NCBI GenBank assembly: GCA_016722285.1
Contig: JADKGI010000012.1
Coordinates: forward strand, 17,696 to 81,695
Length of the DNA: 64,000 nt
From: Saprospiraceae bacterium
Lineage (GTDB): Bacteria > Bacteroidota > Bacteroidia > Chitinophagales > Saprospiraceae
Direction of reading: 5' to 3'
The notes beneath the pieces are model-generated. The model did no database searches. It saw only the letters and a program-made list of their open reading frames with translations, and was not told where the DNA came from. Below are positions 18,658 through 26,089 of this stretch, one piece after another; position 1 is the stretch's first letter; every line of letters starts with the position of its first letter. The position numbers and the translations under genes were made by a program.

Positions 18658-19956
18658 CTATTTTTTTTTTGGGTTTTCTGAAATTTTCGGAAGTTTCGGG
18701 TGATCATCATCCTTCAGGATAAGCCTGAGCGAACTGTTTTTTGAAAAATAATTCCAGGCCCAGTTAATAAAAATTATAAGCTTATTTTTAACACTGAGTA
18801 TCAGCATCAAATGCAGAAACATCCACACAAACCACGCAAAATAACCTTTAAATTTAACAAAAGGCAATTCAACAACAGCCTTATGTCTGCCGATTGTGGC
18901 CATAGAACCAAGATCTGTATATTCATATTCAGAAAGTGGCTTGCCTTGCGTATCTTGCAGCAGGTTCTTTGCCAAAAGTTTACCCTGACCTATAGCAACA
19001 TTAGCCACTTGCGGATGGCCTTTTGGATATTTGAGAGTCTCCATATATGAAATATCTCCTATTGCAAATATGTTATCAAATCCGATGACCCGGTTTTGCC
19101 GATCAACCTTATAACGGTTAGTCGGGGTAATAGAGTTATCAGGAATGCCATCTATAATGTTTCCGGTAACCCCTGCTGCCCAGATTACTTGCCTGCTTAT
19201 GAGGGTTTCGCCGTTATTCATAGTAAGTAGTTCACCATCGTAGTCAGTGACAAATACACCTGTCTTTATAATCACACCCAATTTTTTCAGATATTCTGAA
19301 GATGCATTTCTTGACATTTCAGACATATTGTTAAGTGTGTGTGCGCTTCCTTCCAAAAGGAAAATGTTCATTTTAGAGAAATCAATTCTGTGAAAGTCCT
19401 TTGGAAGAACATCTCTTTTTATTTCAGCAAATGCGCCCGCCAGTTCAACACCGGTTGGCCCTCCGCCCACTACCACTATATTCATCAATGCAGCCTTTTC
19501 CGCCTCATCAACATAGAGTAATTTTTCAAAATTTTCAAGGATGCTGTTTCTGATATTGATGGCCTGGTAAGTGGATTTCAGGGCATATGAATTATTTTCA
19601 ATGTTGGCATTGCCAAAATAATTTGTCTTGCAACCGGTAGCTATTATCAGATAATCATAGAAATAACTACCCGTATCGGTGCCAACAGATTTATTTTTTG
19701 TGTCGATATGATGAACATTGGTGAGCCTTATTCTCACATCCTCTCTGTTCTGAAATATCTTTCTGAAAGGAAAAGATATAGAAGATGGTTCTATCTGTGA
19801 TGTGGCCACCTGATAAAACAGCGGTTGAAATTGATGATGGTTGTGTTTGTCAAGCAGGAGAATATCGAATTGGTCTTTCTTAATATTCTCTATCAATTGA
19901 AGACCTGCAAAACCACCACCCAGGACAATTATTTTCGGAGCAGGATTATTTTTCAA
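18658..19956 (-). CDS. ndh: Type II NADH dehydrogenase (NDH-2)
   Basis: A 432-residue FAD-dependent oxidoreductase passing electrons from NADH to the quinone pool without proton pumping. It has two dinucleotide-binding motifs: IIVLGGGFAGL at the N-terminus for FAD and VVVGGGPTGVELAGAFAEI near residue 165 for NADH. Further family features are HHQFQPLFYQVAT, QVIWAAGVTGN, NIFAIGDISYM and VANVAIGQGK. The last 60 residues include a hydrophobic, aromatic stretch (YFAWFVWMFLHLMLILSV) and a short amphipathic end, which attach the protein to the membrane. The start codon is TTG at 19956 (MKNNPAPKIIVLGGG); no in-frame ATG lies near enough upstream. Confidence 0.92.
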   Translation of the reverse strand: MKNNPAPKIIVLGGGFAGLQLIENIKKDQFDILLLDKHNHHQFQPLFYQVATSQIEPSSISFPFRKIFQNREDVRIRLTNVHHIDTKNKSVGTDTGSYFYDYLIIATGCKTNYFGNANIENNSYALKSTYQAINIRNSILENFEKLLYVDEAEKAALMNIVVVGGGPTGVELAGAFAEIKRDVLPKDFHRIDFSKMNIFLLEGSAHTLNNMSEMSRNASSEYLKKLGVIIKTGVFVTDYDGELLTMNNGETLISRQVIWAAGVTGNIIDGIPDNSITPTNRYKVDRQNRVIGFDNIFAIGDISYMETLKYPKGHPQVANVAIGQGKLLAKNLLQDTQGKPLSEYEYTDLGSMATIGRHKAVVELPFVKFKGYFAWFVWMFLHLMLILSVKNKLIIFINWAWNYFSKNSSLRLILKDDDHPKLPKISENPKKK

Positions 19957-20241
19957 AACAATGAATTTGAATTATAAACAACGGAATTATAGAATAGTTA
20001 TTGAGGCTTATCTTTTTAAATATTTTGAAATAGACTTTATAATCTTAAATTCACAGAATTAAATATTGTTGCTATGCTTTTTTTAAATATAATTAAATCA
20101 GATAACATCGATTCCGTATTAGTAAGTAAAAGTAAGGATTGAAGTGTGGGTATATAAAATAACAGAATTTTGGTTTTAACCCATATCGGGGAGCATAAAT
20201 TATCTTATCTTGTGGCTTTTATATACTAAAAATATTGCGAA

Positions 20242-20727
20242 ATGAAAGAAGAAATTCAGGAAATCATACCAAATGTTGGACTAGGTGCCATTAAGTTTGG
20301 AATGACGAGGGATGAAGTGAAAAATATAGCCGGCAAGCCTGATGAAATCGAAAATGTACCGGGTTTTGATGAAGAAGTGAATAATGAGTTAGAGTCATGG
20401 CATTACGATGAGAATGAATTTTCTCTTGTTTTTGATGCCGACTACGACTGGAGGTTAGTTTCAATTGCTGTTTCCGATCCATTTTTTAAGTTTCATGGAA
20501 AGAGTATTGTAGGAATGACCAGACAGGATACGTTCGATTTACTTGAAAAATTGGGTATTGTAGTGTCAAACATGGAAGATTTATCTGATGATGAGAATCC
20601 TGAGTTGGAGTTGATAGAGTCTGATGAAGACGGCCTCATGATATGGTTTTCGGAAGGCGAGGTGATAGAAGTGCAGATATTGCCGGACGTGGAAGAAGAT
20701 GGTGAAACTTTGATTTGGCCTAAGTAA
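20242..20727 (+). CDS. Uncharacterised acidic protein, 161 residues
   Basis: A small, very acidic, soluble protein without signal peptide. The N-terminal half reads LGAIKFGMTRDEVKNIAGKPDEIE followed by WHYDENEFSLVFD, and a second similar unit follows (SIVGMTRQDTFDLLEKLGI, later GLMIWFSEGEVIEVQIL). The motif of short strand, GMT, helix and G-x-P resembles SmpA/BamE-like or YjgB-type small domains, and the duplication suggests two such units. I cannot name a function. It is monocistronic and converges on coaX with a 31-bp gap. Confidence 0.75.
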   Translation: MKEEIQEIIPNVGLGAIKFGMTRDEVKNIAGKPDEIENVPGFDEEVNNELESWHYDENEFSLVFDADYDWRLVSIAVSDPFFKFHGKSIVGMTRQDTFDLLEKLGIVVSNMEDLSDDENPELELIESDEDGLMIWFSEGEVIEVQILPDVEEDGETLIWPK

Positions 20728-20758
20728 TTCCACTGTTTATTCTCATCAGATTGGAATT

Positions 20759-21529
20759 TTATATTCTATTGTGATACTGGTAGATGAGCCTCATTCCGTC
20801 CAGAGTCAGCATTTTAGCTACCACATCAAATTCTTTTTCCAGTGGGTGGAGGATAGAAGAAAGTCCGCCGGTAGCTATCACTTTGTAATCCTCATTTAGT
20901 TCTGATTTTTGCTTGTGCAATATTTCTTTGACGAGACCGACATACCCCCACATCACACCTGACTGTATGGCCGATACTGTATTATGACCTATGGCAGATG
21001 GTGGTAACACTACCGGAACTACCGGTAGTTGGGCAGTATGATATGACAATGCCTGTATGGCTGTTTTCAGCCCCGGGGCGATGGTAACACCTGAAATTCC
21101 ATCTGCATTACTCACCACCGTAAATGTAAGTGCAGTGCCGAAATCTACTATTATACATTGTGGTTCGTACAGTTTGTTTGCAGCATAGGCATTGGATACG
21201 ATATCTGAGCCGATTTCATATGGATGGGGGATGCTGATGTCAAGGCCTTTGTACACATCCGGCTGAAGTAATAAAGGTGAATGTCCGGTAACATTTTTTA
21301 CAGCTTCAATGATAATTTCATTTACATCAGGCACCACACTGCTGATGACACATTGGCTTACTCTGGATGCTTTAATCTGCCATTCCAAAAGAATATTCCG
21401 CAATGAATTTTCATAAAAAAATTCAGATTGAGTTTCTTTTGTCTCATATCTGAATGTATTTGTCCACGTATTCTTATGGTACATTGCTATGACAATGTTT
21501 GAATTGCCTATATCTATCGCTAGAATCAC
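20759..21529 (-). CDS. coaX: Type III pantothenate kinase
   Basis: A 256-residue ASKHA-fold kinase that phosphorylates pantothenate in the first step of coenzyme A synthesis. The phosphate-1 motif is MILAIDIGNSNIVIAMY at the N-terminus; the second is CIIVDFGTALTFTVV, with the catalytic Asp, followed by GVTIAPGLKTAIQAL and GHNTVSAIQSGVMWGYVG. Length and motif order match CoaX rather than CoaA. It follows the glycosyltransferase gene by 42 bp on the same strand and is probably its operon partner, although the two functions are not obviously linked. Confidence 0.93.
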   Translation of the reverse strand: MILAIDIGNSNIVIAMYHKNTWTNTFRYETKETQSEFFYENSLRNILLEWQIKASRVSQCVISSVVPDVNEIIIEAVKNVTGHSPLLLQPDVYKGLDISIPHPYEIGSDIVSNAYAANKLYEPQCIIVDFGTALTFTVVSNADGISGVTIAPGLKTAIQALSYHTAQLPVVPVVLPPSAIGHNTVSAIQSGVMWGYVGLVKEILHKQKSELNEDYKVIATGGLSSILHPLEKEFDVVAKMLTLDGMRLIYQYHNRI

Positions 21530-21571
21530 AGTATCATTTGCTTTTGGTATAATGGGAGTAAAAGTAACAAA

Positions 21572-22693
21572 TTATTTCTTTTTAAGCGCTTCAACCAAGA
21601 GGTCATAAATCTTTTTAGAAGAGTCCTCCCAGCTGAAATCCAATACACGACTCTTTCCCAAAGCAATATACTTATTCCTGGTTTCAGTATCTTCAGCCAT
21701 CAATTTAATTCCGGCAGATATATTGATGACATCTTCCGGATTTACAAGGATAGCGGCACCCCCTGCAACTTCAGGCATGGATGAAACATCTGATGTAATG
21801 ACCGGAGTATTATGGATCATTGCTTCAAGGATAGGTATTCCGAACCCTTCAAATAGCGAAACATAAATTAAAGCCCTTGCATTTTGGATAAGGACTTTTT
21901 TCTCATCTTCACTTATCATACCTGTGAATAATACATTTGGTGTGTCTGCAATCTCATCTTTTATTTCGCTGGCTTTCCACGCCATTCTACCTGCAAGAAT
22001 CAACTTATACTTCAAGTCATTGTTCTTATTATACAAATCAAAAGCACTGATAAGTCTGACTATATTTTTTCTTGGATGAAGAGAACCTACATAGATAAAA
22101 TAAGGTAGTCCGGTCAGGATATTACCTATTATTTTCCGGATTTTTCCTTTATCCTGAGTTTTGTCAGAGTCAGAGACGGCATTATAAGCTACATGTATTT
22201 TTTGGTCCGGGATATCAAATAATTTGCTGATATCATCCTTTACATAATTGGAAACTGTCACAATTGACATCGCTTTATTCAGAAATTTCGGGACATATTT
22301 GCGGTAATATTTTAAGATAGATACACTTATGTGGTCAGGATACCGGGCAAATGCAAGATCATGGATTACCATGACAGTAGGTATGTCTGTACTCAGACTC
22401 AGGTATCCATCTGCTGAATAAAAAATGTCAACTTTATATATTTTTAAATATACCGGCATAAACCATTCAAACCAAAAGTACCATAAGACAGGATGACGGG
22501 CCTGTAATGGGATTACGACATGTTTGACGTTGGAAGGAAATGGGAGTTTATCCCGATTGAACCGATCATAAAATAGTATAAATTCGTCATCAGGATGATT
22601 GGTGGCCATTTTGCTGGTTGTCTCGTATATATACCCGGGTATTCCTTCTAGATTTTTACTTAGCAATAACCTGGCATTGACTCCAATCCGCAT
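21572..22693 (-). CDS. GT4-family glycosyltransferase
   Basis: A 373-residue GT-B fold retaining glycosyltransferase. The N-terminal acceptor domain starts with MRIGVNARLLL and has VMVIHDLAFARYPDHIS and VTVSNYVKDDISKLF. The C-terminal nucleotide-sugar domain has FIYVGSLHPRKNIVRLISAF and the E-x7-E motif in SLFEGFGIPILEAMIHN. Similar proteins transfer mannose or related sugars in polysaccharide or glycolipid synthesis; donor and acceptor are unknown here. No other glycan-synthesis gene is nearby, so the pathway cannot be placed. A minus-strand -7 box lies 23 bp upstream of the ATG. Confidence 0.88.
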   Translation of the reverse strand: MRIGVNARLLLSKNLEGIPGYIYETTSKMATNHPDDEFILFYDRFNRDKLPFPSNVKHVVIPLQARHPVLWYFWFEWFMPVYLKIYKVDIFYSADGYLSLSTDIPTVMVIHDLAFARYPDHISVSILKYYRKYVPKFLNKAMSIVTVSNYVKDDISKLFDIPDQKIHVAYNAVSDSDKTQDKGKIRKIIGNILTGLPYFIYVGSLHPRKNIVRLISAFDLYNKNNDLKYKLILAGRMAWKASEIKDEIADTPNVLFTGMISEDEKKVLIQNARALIYVSLFEGFGIPILEAMIHNTPVITSDVSSMPEVAGGAAILVNPEDVINISAGIKLMAEDTETRNKYIALGKSRVLDFSWEDSSKKIYDLLVEALKKK

Positions 22694-22715
22694 AAAAAGG
22701 ATGATATTTGAACTG

Positions 22716-22723
22716 CAAAGCTA
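22716..22723 (-). promoter_or_regulatory. Bacteroidota -7 box (TAGCTTTG, minus strand) for the glycosyltransferase-coaX pair
   Basis: CAAAGCTA on the plus strand reads TAGCTTTG on the minus strand, matching TAnnTTTG, 23 bp before the ATG at 22693. A TTTG lies 13 bp further upstream (plus 22737-22740), closer than the usual spacing. Confidence 0.45.
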
Positions 22724-22827
22724 AAAGATTAGTTATCAAATATGAAAAGCACTACTTTTTTCATTAAAAATGATTTATCTACCAACGCCGTTTAGACTTT
22801 TTCCGTCTATAATATAAAAATGAAGTT

Positions 22828-23148
22828 ATGAAATTTCTGCCAAAAAATCTGTTTGTTTTTATTGCATTATTTTTTTTGATTTCATGCAGTAAGAGCGATG
22901 ATGATTACACTTCAGCAACAGTGGTCGGGTATGATTTGCGTCTTTGTCCATGTTGCGGAGGCTTCTTTGTAAGTCTGGACGATAAGCCGGATGAAGTATA
23001 TCAATGGTATCAGAGGCAGGGCGATATGGGGATCAATGAAAAAGAAAAATATCCGCTTAAAGTTAAAATAAAGTATTATTTCCTCGCTAAGACTTGTACA
23101 GCTTCAGCTGGAGAGATCGAAATTACAGATTTAATAAAATTGAAATAA
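22828..23148 (+). CDS. Small lipoprotein with a CPCCGG motif
   Basis: A 106-residue predicted lipoprotein: a leader rich in Phe and Leu ends in the lipobox FLISC. The mature part starts with an acidic stretch (SKSDDD) and then VVGYDLRLCPCCGGFFVSL, whose three close cysteines suggest metal binding or a disulfide. One more cysteine (AKTCTASAG) follows, then EIEITDLIKL. Small secreted proteins with this Gly-Tyr-Asp-x-x-x-Cys-x-Cys-Cys-Gly-Gly pattern occur in Bacteroidota, with no function known to me. It is the first gene of a compact three-gene group (22828-24282). A short hairpin (TAGAC/GTCTA) lies upstream at 22792-22808. Confidence 0.75.
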   Translation: MKFLPKNLFVFIALFFLISCSKSDDDYTSATVVGYDLRLCPCCGGFFVSLDDKPDEVYQWYQRQGDMGINEKEKYPLKVKIKYYFLAKTCTASAGEIEITDLIKLK

Positions 23149-23176
23149 TGGTCACTGTCCATTTAAAACTAATTGA

Positions 23177-24031
23177 ATGAGAATTTTTGTCATCATTATT
23201 TTATTGATTTTATCAAGGTGCTCAGTCACTGATGAAATCAATGTGAACCAATGTCAGGAAATAAGACAGAATCTCGATTGGAAAACTGTGCAGTTTAAAA
23301 ATGCACACACGTTACAGTTTCCTGACTCTTATACAGGTAATGGTTTGGTGGGTTTTGAAGGGAATACTTTTTATATGGAGAGAAAAGACGGAAAGGTGAC
23401 TCTCTCGTACTTTTATTGCGGGCCATTATGGTGCGATGATTTTGGTAAGACTATATCATCAGAAAATCCAACTTTCATATTTTCCAAAGACCGGAAAGGC
23501 CTCGATATTAAGTTGGACAGGATATTGTTTTTTTGTTTTAAAGGAGAGATAAAAGGTATATTTTACTATGACAGCAAAACCGAAGCGACCGGCAGTTACT
23601 ATTTGGCAAAAGACAAAGGATATTCTGAAGCAGTTAATATTTCATTTAATCAGGAAGCGTTGGAAGAAGTTATTGATATTCTGAGCACTATTTCATTGTC
23701 TGAATGCCGGGATGATATAGTCTGCACTGAAGTATTCGTAAGTATAGTGGTGAAAATTCTGAGACCGGATGGCCAAATATATAAAGCAAAACAGGTTTAT
23801 GTTGAATTTGACAATACAGGAGACAGGAAACTAATACATCAGGATGCAAACGGAAATGTTCCGGTAATAACCGATGGAGATATAGGCCGATTAAAAAAGG
23901 AAGGCTCTATGGTCACACTGATTGGTATTGACGATAAAAATATGCAGGTCATAAATGAAAAGTATATAGCCGGTCATGATTGCTGTCATGTAAAGAAGAT
24001 AGAAGGAAAAGATAGCATAATTGTAAAATGA
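23177..24031 (+). CDS. Uncharacterised lipoprotein, 284 residues
   Basis: A short hydrophobic leader ends in ILSRC, a plausible lipobox. The mature protein is mixed beta with pairs of cysteines (YCGPLWCDD, SECRDDIVC, HDCCHVKK), typical of an oxidised envelope protein. The second half (about residues 185-270) reads VVKILRPDGQIYKAKQVYVEF and DANGNVPVITDG, like an Ig-type or carboxypeptidase-regulatory-like beta domain. I recognise no family. It starts 28 bp after the previous gene and its stop overlaps the Kunitz gene start by 4 bp (ATGA), so the three are likely one operon. Confidence 0.7.
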   Translation: MRIFVIIILLILSRCSVTDEINVNQCQEIRQNLDWKTVQFKNAHTLQFPDSYTGNGLVGFEGNTFYMERKDGKVTLSYFYCGPLWCDDFGKTISSENPTFIFSKDRKGLDIKLDRILFFCFKGEIKGIFYYDSKTEATGSYYLAKDKGYSEAVNISFNQEALEEVIDILSTISLSECRDDIVCTEVFVSIVVKILRPDGQIYKAKQVYVEFDNTGDRKLIHQDANGNVPVITDGDIGRLKKEGSMVTLIGIDDKNMQVINEKYIAGHDCCHVKKIEGKDSIIVK

Positions 24032-24282
24032 TACATTTTTTTAAAAAAGATTTAATGATTCCGGGATTGTTTTTTTGTATGTTTTATGCATGTGGTAAAG
24101 ATCAAAATCATCCGGATTGTTATCTTATACCTGATCCGGGTCCGTGCAAGGGTTCATTCACAAAGTATTATTTTGACAAAACGGAAAAGAAATGTGCCCC
24201 TTTTATTTGGGGAGGTTGTGGCGGTGTAGTGCCATTTCAAACCTTTGTCGAATGCAATAATAAATGCCCCTGTGGAAAATAG
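24028..24282 (+). CDS. Kunitz/BPTI-domain lipoprotein
   Basis: An 84-residue protein whose leader ends in a lipobox-like FYAC, followed by one Kunitz domain. The six cysteines are spaced 8, 15, 7, 11 and 3 residues apart; BPTI has 8, 15, 7, 12 and 3. Diagnostic residues are present: the reactive loop GPCKG (P1 Lys, which in known inhibitors favours trypsin-like targets), the YYFD strand, the FIWGGCGG core and the Phe of VPFQTF. A serine protease inhibitor displayed on the cell surface is the natural reading, but activity is inferred. The start overlaps the preceding stop (ATGA), which supports 24028, although a start at 24055 would give a more usual leader. Confidence 0.85.
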   Translation: MIHFFKKDLMIPGLFFCMFYACGKDQNHPDCYLIPDPGPCKGSFTKYYFDKTEKKCAPFIWGGCGGVVPFQTFVECNNKCPCGK

Positions 24283-24341
24283 AATTAGAGTATGTTAATA
24301 TTTTTTCTTAGTTGCTAATCAATAGGTTATGGTTCTGACAA

Positions 24342-24387
24342 CAAAATAATTAACGAGTTTAGTGAACTAAATGAGATGATTATTTTG
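24342..24387. other. Nested inverted repeat after the Kunitz operon
   Basis: CAAAATAAT (24342-24350) is mirrored by ATTATTTTG (24379-24387), and inside lies the perfect palindrome TTTAGT-GA-ACTAAA (24358-24371). The whole can fold into a long hairpin with two internal bulges. It follows the lipoprotein operon and precedes nadC, so it may be a terminator or a protein-binding site. Confidence 0.45.
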
Positions 24388-24507
24388 AAGGCAGGTTCAT
24401 AAGATATTGATTATAAGGCAATAAAAATTTAAACTTACTCTTAACTAAAAAAGCCATTCATCGTTATTCAAAGTCCGGATTAGCACCTGTTTCACTGAAA
24501 AAAACTT

Positions 24508-24515
24508 TAACTTTG
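24508..24515 (+). promoter_or_regulatory. Bacteroidota -7 box (TAACTTTG) for nadC
   Basis: TAACTTTG is an exact TAnnTTTG match 27 bp before the GTG start of nadC. A -33 element is not evident. Confidence 0.45.
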
Positions 24516-24542
24516 CACCTTAAATGATTCATAAGGCAGCAC

Positions 24543-25403
24543 GTGGAAACAGAATTAGATAAAATACAACTCGAAAGATTTATTTCGGATGGATTATATG
24601 AAGATGTCAGAGAAGGGGATCATACTTCTCTGGCATGTATTCCTGCGAATGACAGAAGCAAAGCTAAATTGCTCGTCAAGGCTGAAGGGGTTATCGCAGG
24701 CATTGAAGTAGCAAAAGCGGTGTTCAGGCATTTGGATCCCACTGCAAAATTGGATGTCAATATTGATGATGGTCATGATGTGATATATGGTGATGTTGCA
24801 TTTATTGTGGAATGCAATACTCAGGCTTTGCTCAAGGCAGAGAGATTAGTATTAAATACGATGCAGAGACTTAGTGGAATCGCTACGCTTGCCAGTCGTT
24901 TTGCTTTTGAGGTGGAAGGATTACCTGTGAAAATTCTGGATACCCGTAAAACCACACCCCTGATCAGATTTCTGGAAAAATGGGCTGTAAAAATTGGCGG
25001 GTGCGAAAATTACCGGACAGGGCTATATGATTGGATCATGATCAAAGACAACCATATAGATGCTTGTGGCTCTATTACTAAAGCGATCACAAGTGTCCAC
25101 CACTATCTTAAGGTTAATAAGCTGGATCTGAAGATCACTGTCGAAGTCCGGAATCTGGTAGAATTGCACGAAGTACTGGACAAAGGGGGTATCACACGTA
25201 TCATGTTTGATAACTTTGAATTGCCAATCCTTGCCGAAGCTGTAGCGCATGTTGATGGCAGATTTGAGACGGAAGCATCAGGCGGAGTCACCCTTCACAC
25301 TGTCAGAAAGATAGCCGAAACAGGGGTCAACTTCATTTCAGTAGGTGCATTGACTCATTCTGCCGGGTGTCTGGACCTAAGCTTAAAGGTGATAAAAGAT
25401 TAG
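24543..25403 (+). CDS. nadC: Nicotinate-nucleotide pyrophosphorylase (carboxylating)
   Basis: A 286-residue quinolinate phosphoribosyltransferase that makes nicotinate mononucleotide, CO2 and PPi from quinolinate and PRPP in de novo NAD synthesis. Motifs: EGDHTSLACIP near residue 22, ERLVLNTMQRLSGIATL, KILDTRKTTPLIRFLEKWAV (substrate-binding Arg and Lys), GGCENYRTGLYDWIMIKDNH, VEVRNLVEL, IMFDNFE, EASGGVTLHTV and ISVGALTHSAGCLDLSLKV. The start is GTG (24543), immediately behind the -7 box. No other NAD genes are adjacent. The next gene begins 10 bp downstream. Confidence 0.94.
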   Translation: METELDKIQLERFISDGLYEDVREGDHTSLACIPANDRSKAKLLVKAEGVIAGIEVAKAVFRHLDPTAKLDVNIDDGHDVIYGDVAFIVECNTQALLKAERLVLNTMQRLSGIATLASRFAFEVEGLPVKILDTRKTTPLIRFLEKWAVKIGGCENYRTGLYDWIMIKDNHIDACGSITKAITSVHHYLKVNKLDLKITVEVRNLVELHEVLDKGGITRIMFDNFELPILAEAVAHVDGRFETEASGGVTLHTVRKIAETGVNFISVGALTHSAGCLDLSLKVIKD

Positions 25404-25413
25404 TGAGCTGGTT

Positions 25414-25932
25414 ATGAGTAAGATAGAGAGAATACTGCATTATTTTCCGGTGGTTGAATTGCCGGTCATTATATCTGAAGATCACCTTAGTGACTACGAA
25501 AATGCCAATGATACACTTCCTCAGGCTTTTATTGATGAAATTATGGTTGAATGGGAGAAAGAAATGGATGAATTCACTGAATTTATACCTTGTTTCAGAT
25601 TACCGGGAGAGGAAAAATTTGAATCGCTTGTTTATTGGAAAGGAAGTTTACTCAGGTATGATTTTATTTTGATTACACTGGATAAAAGCGGAAATCTGAT
25701 AAATAGAAAATCCATTGCCAATACCGTCATTGATGATAAGATCATTAAAAAATCTGTAGCATCCATCGAGCAGGATCTGATTATCAATATTATTGCCGGA
25801 CAGACATATGACGGAGAAGAATACGATGCAAGCTTCTCAAAAGCTTTTAGTATGGAAATACTACCCACAGGAGAAATAATTTTTTGCATTGGACACTATC
25901 GGCTGATAGACATCTTGCTCTTTTTGTGTTGA
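25414..25932 (+). CDS. Uncharacterised protein downstream of nadC, 172 residues
   Basis: A soluble acidic protein with no recognised family. It opens IERILHYFPVVELPVIISEDH, then ALPQAFIDEIM-type helices, FRLPGEEKFESLVYWKGSLLRYDFILIT and an acidic C-terminal half. The last 15 residues (CIGHYRLIDILLFLC) are hydrophobic and unlike the rest, so a late frameshift cannot be excluded. It starts 10 bp after nadC and is probably co-transcribed with it. Confidence 0.65.
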   Translation: MSKIERILHYFPVVELPVIISEDHLSDYENANDTLPQAFIDEIMVEWEKEMDEFTEFIPCFRLPGEEKFESLVYWKGSLLRYDFILITLDKSGNLINRKSIANTVIDDKIIKKSVASIEQDLIINIIAGQTYDGEEYDASFSKAFSMEILPTGEIIFCIGHYRLIDILLFLC

Positions 25933-26019
25933 TTATATATGTTGTTTGATTGTAACTTGATATAACAGTTAAATAGCTATTGATTGAAACGCTATAAAGG
26001 TAAAGATCAACAGATTATA

Positions 26020-26027
26020 TATCTTTG
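26020..26027 (+). promoter_or_regulatory. Bacteroidota -7 box (TATCTTTG) for rnr
   Basis: TATCTTTG matches TAnnTTTG and lies 62 bp before the ATG of rnr, leaving a short leader. The nearest upstream TTG (25984) is too distant to be a standard -33 element. Confidence 0.4.
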
Positions 26028-26089
26028 TGGAATTTTGAACAACCATTAATTACCAATTACCGTTATTCTATTTTAATAAAAACCAAGCT

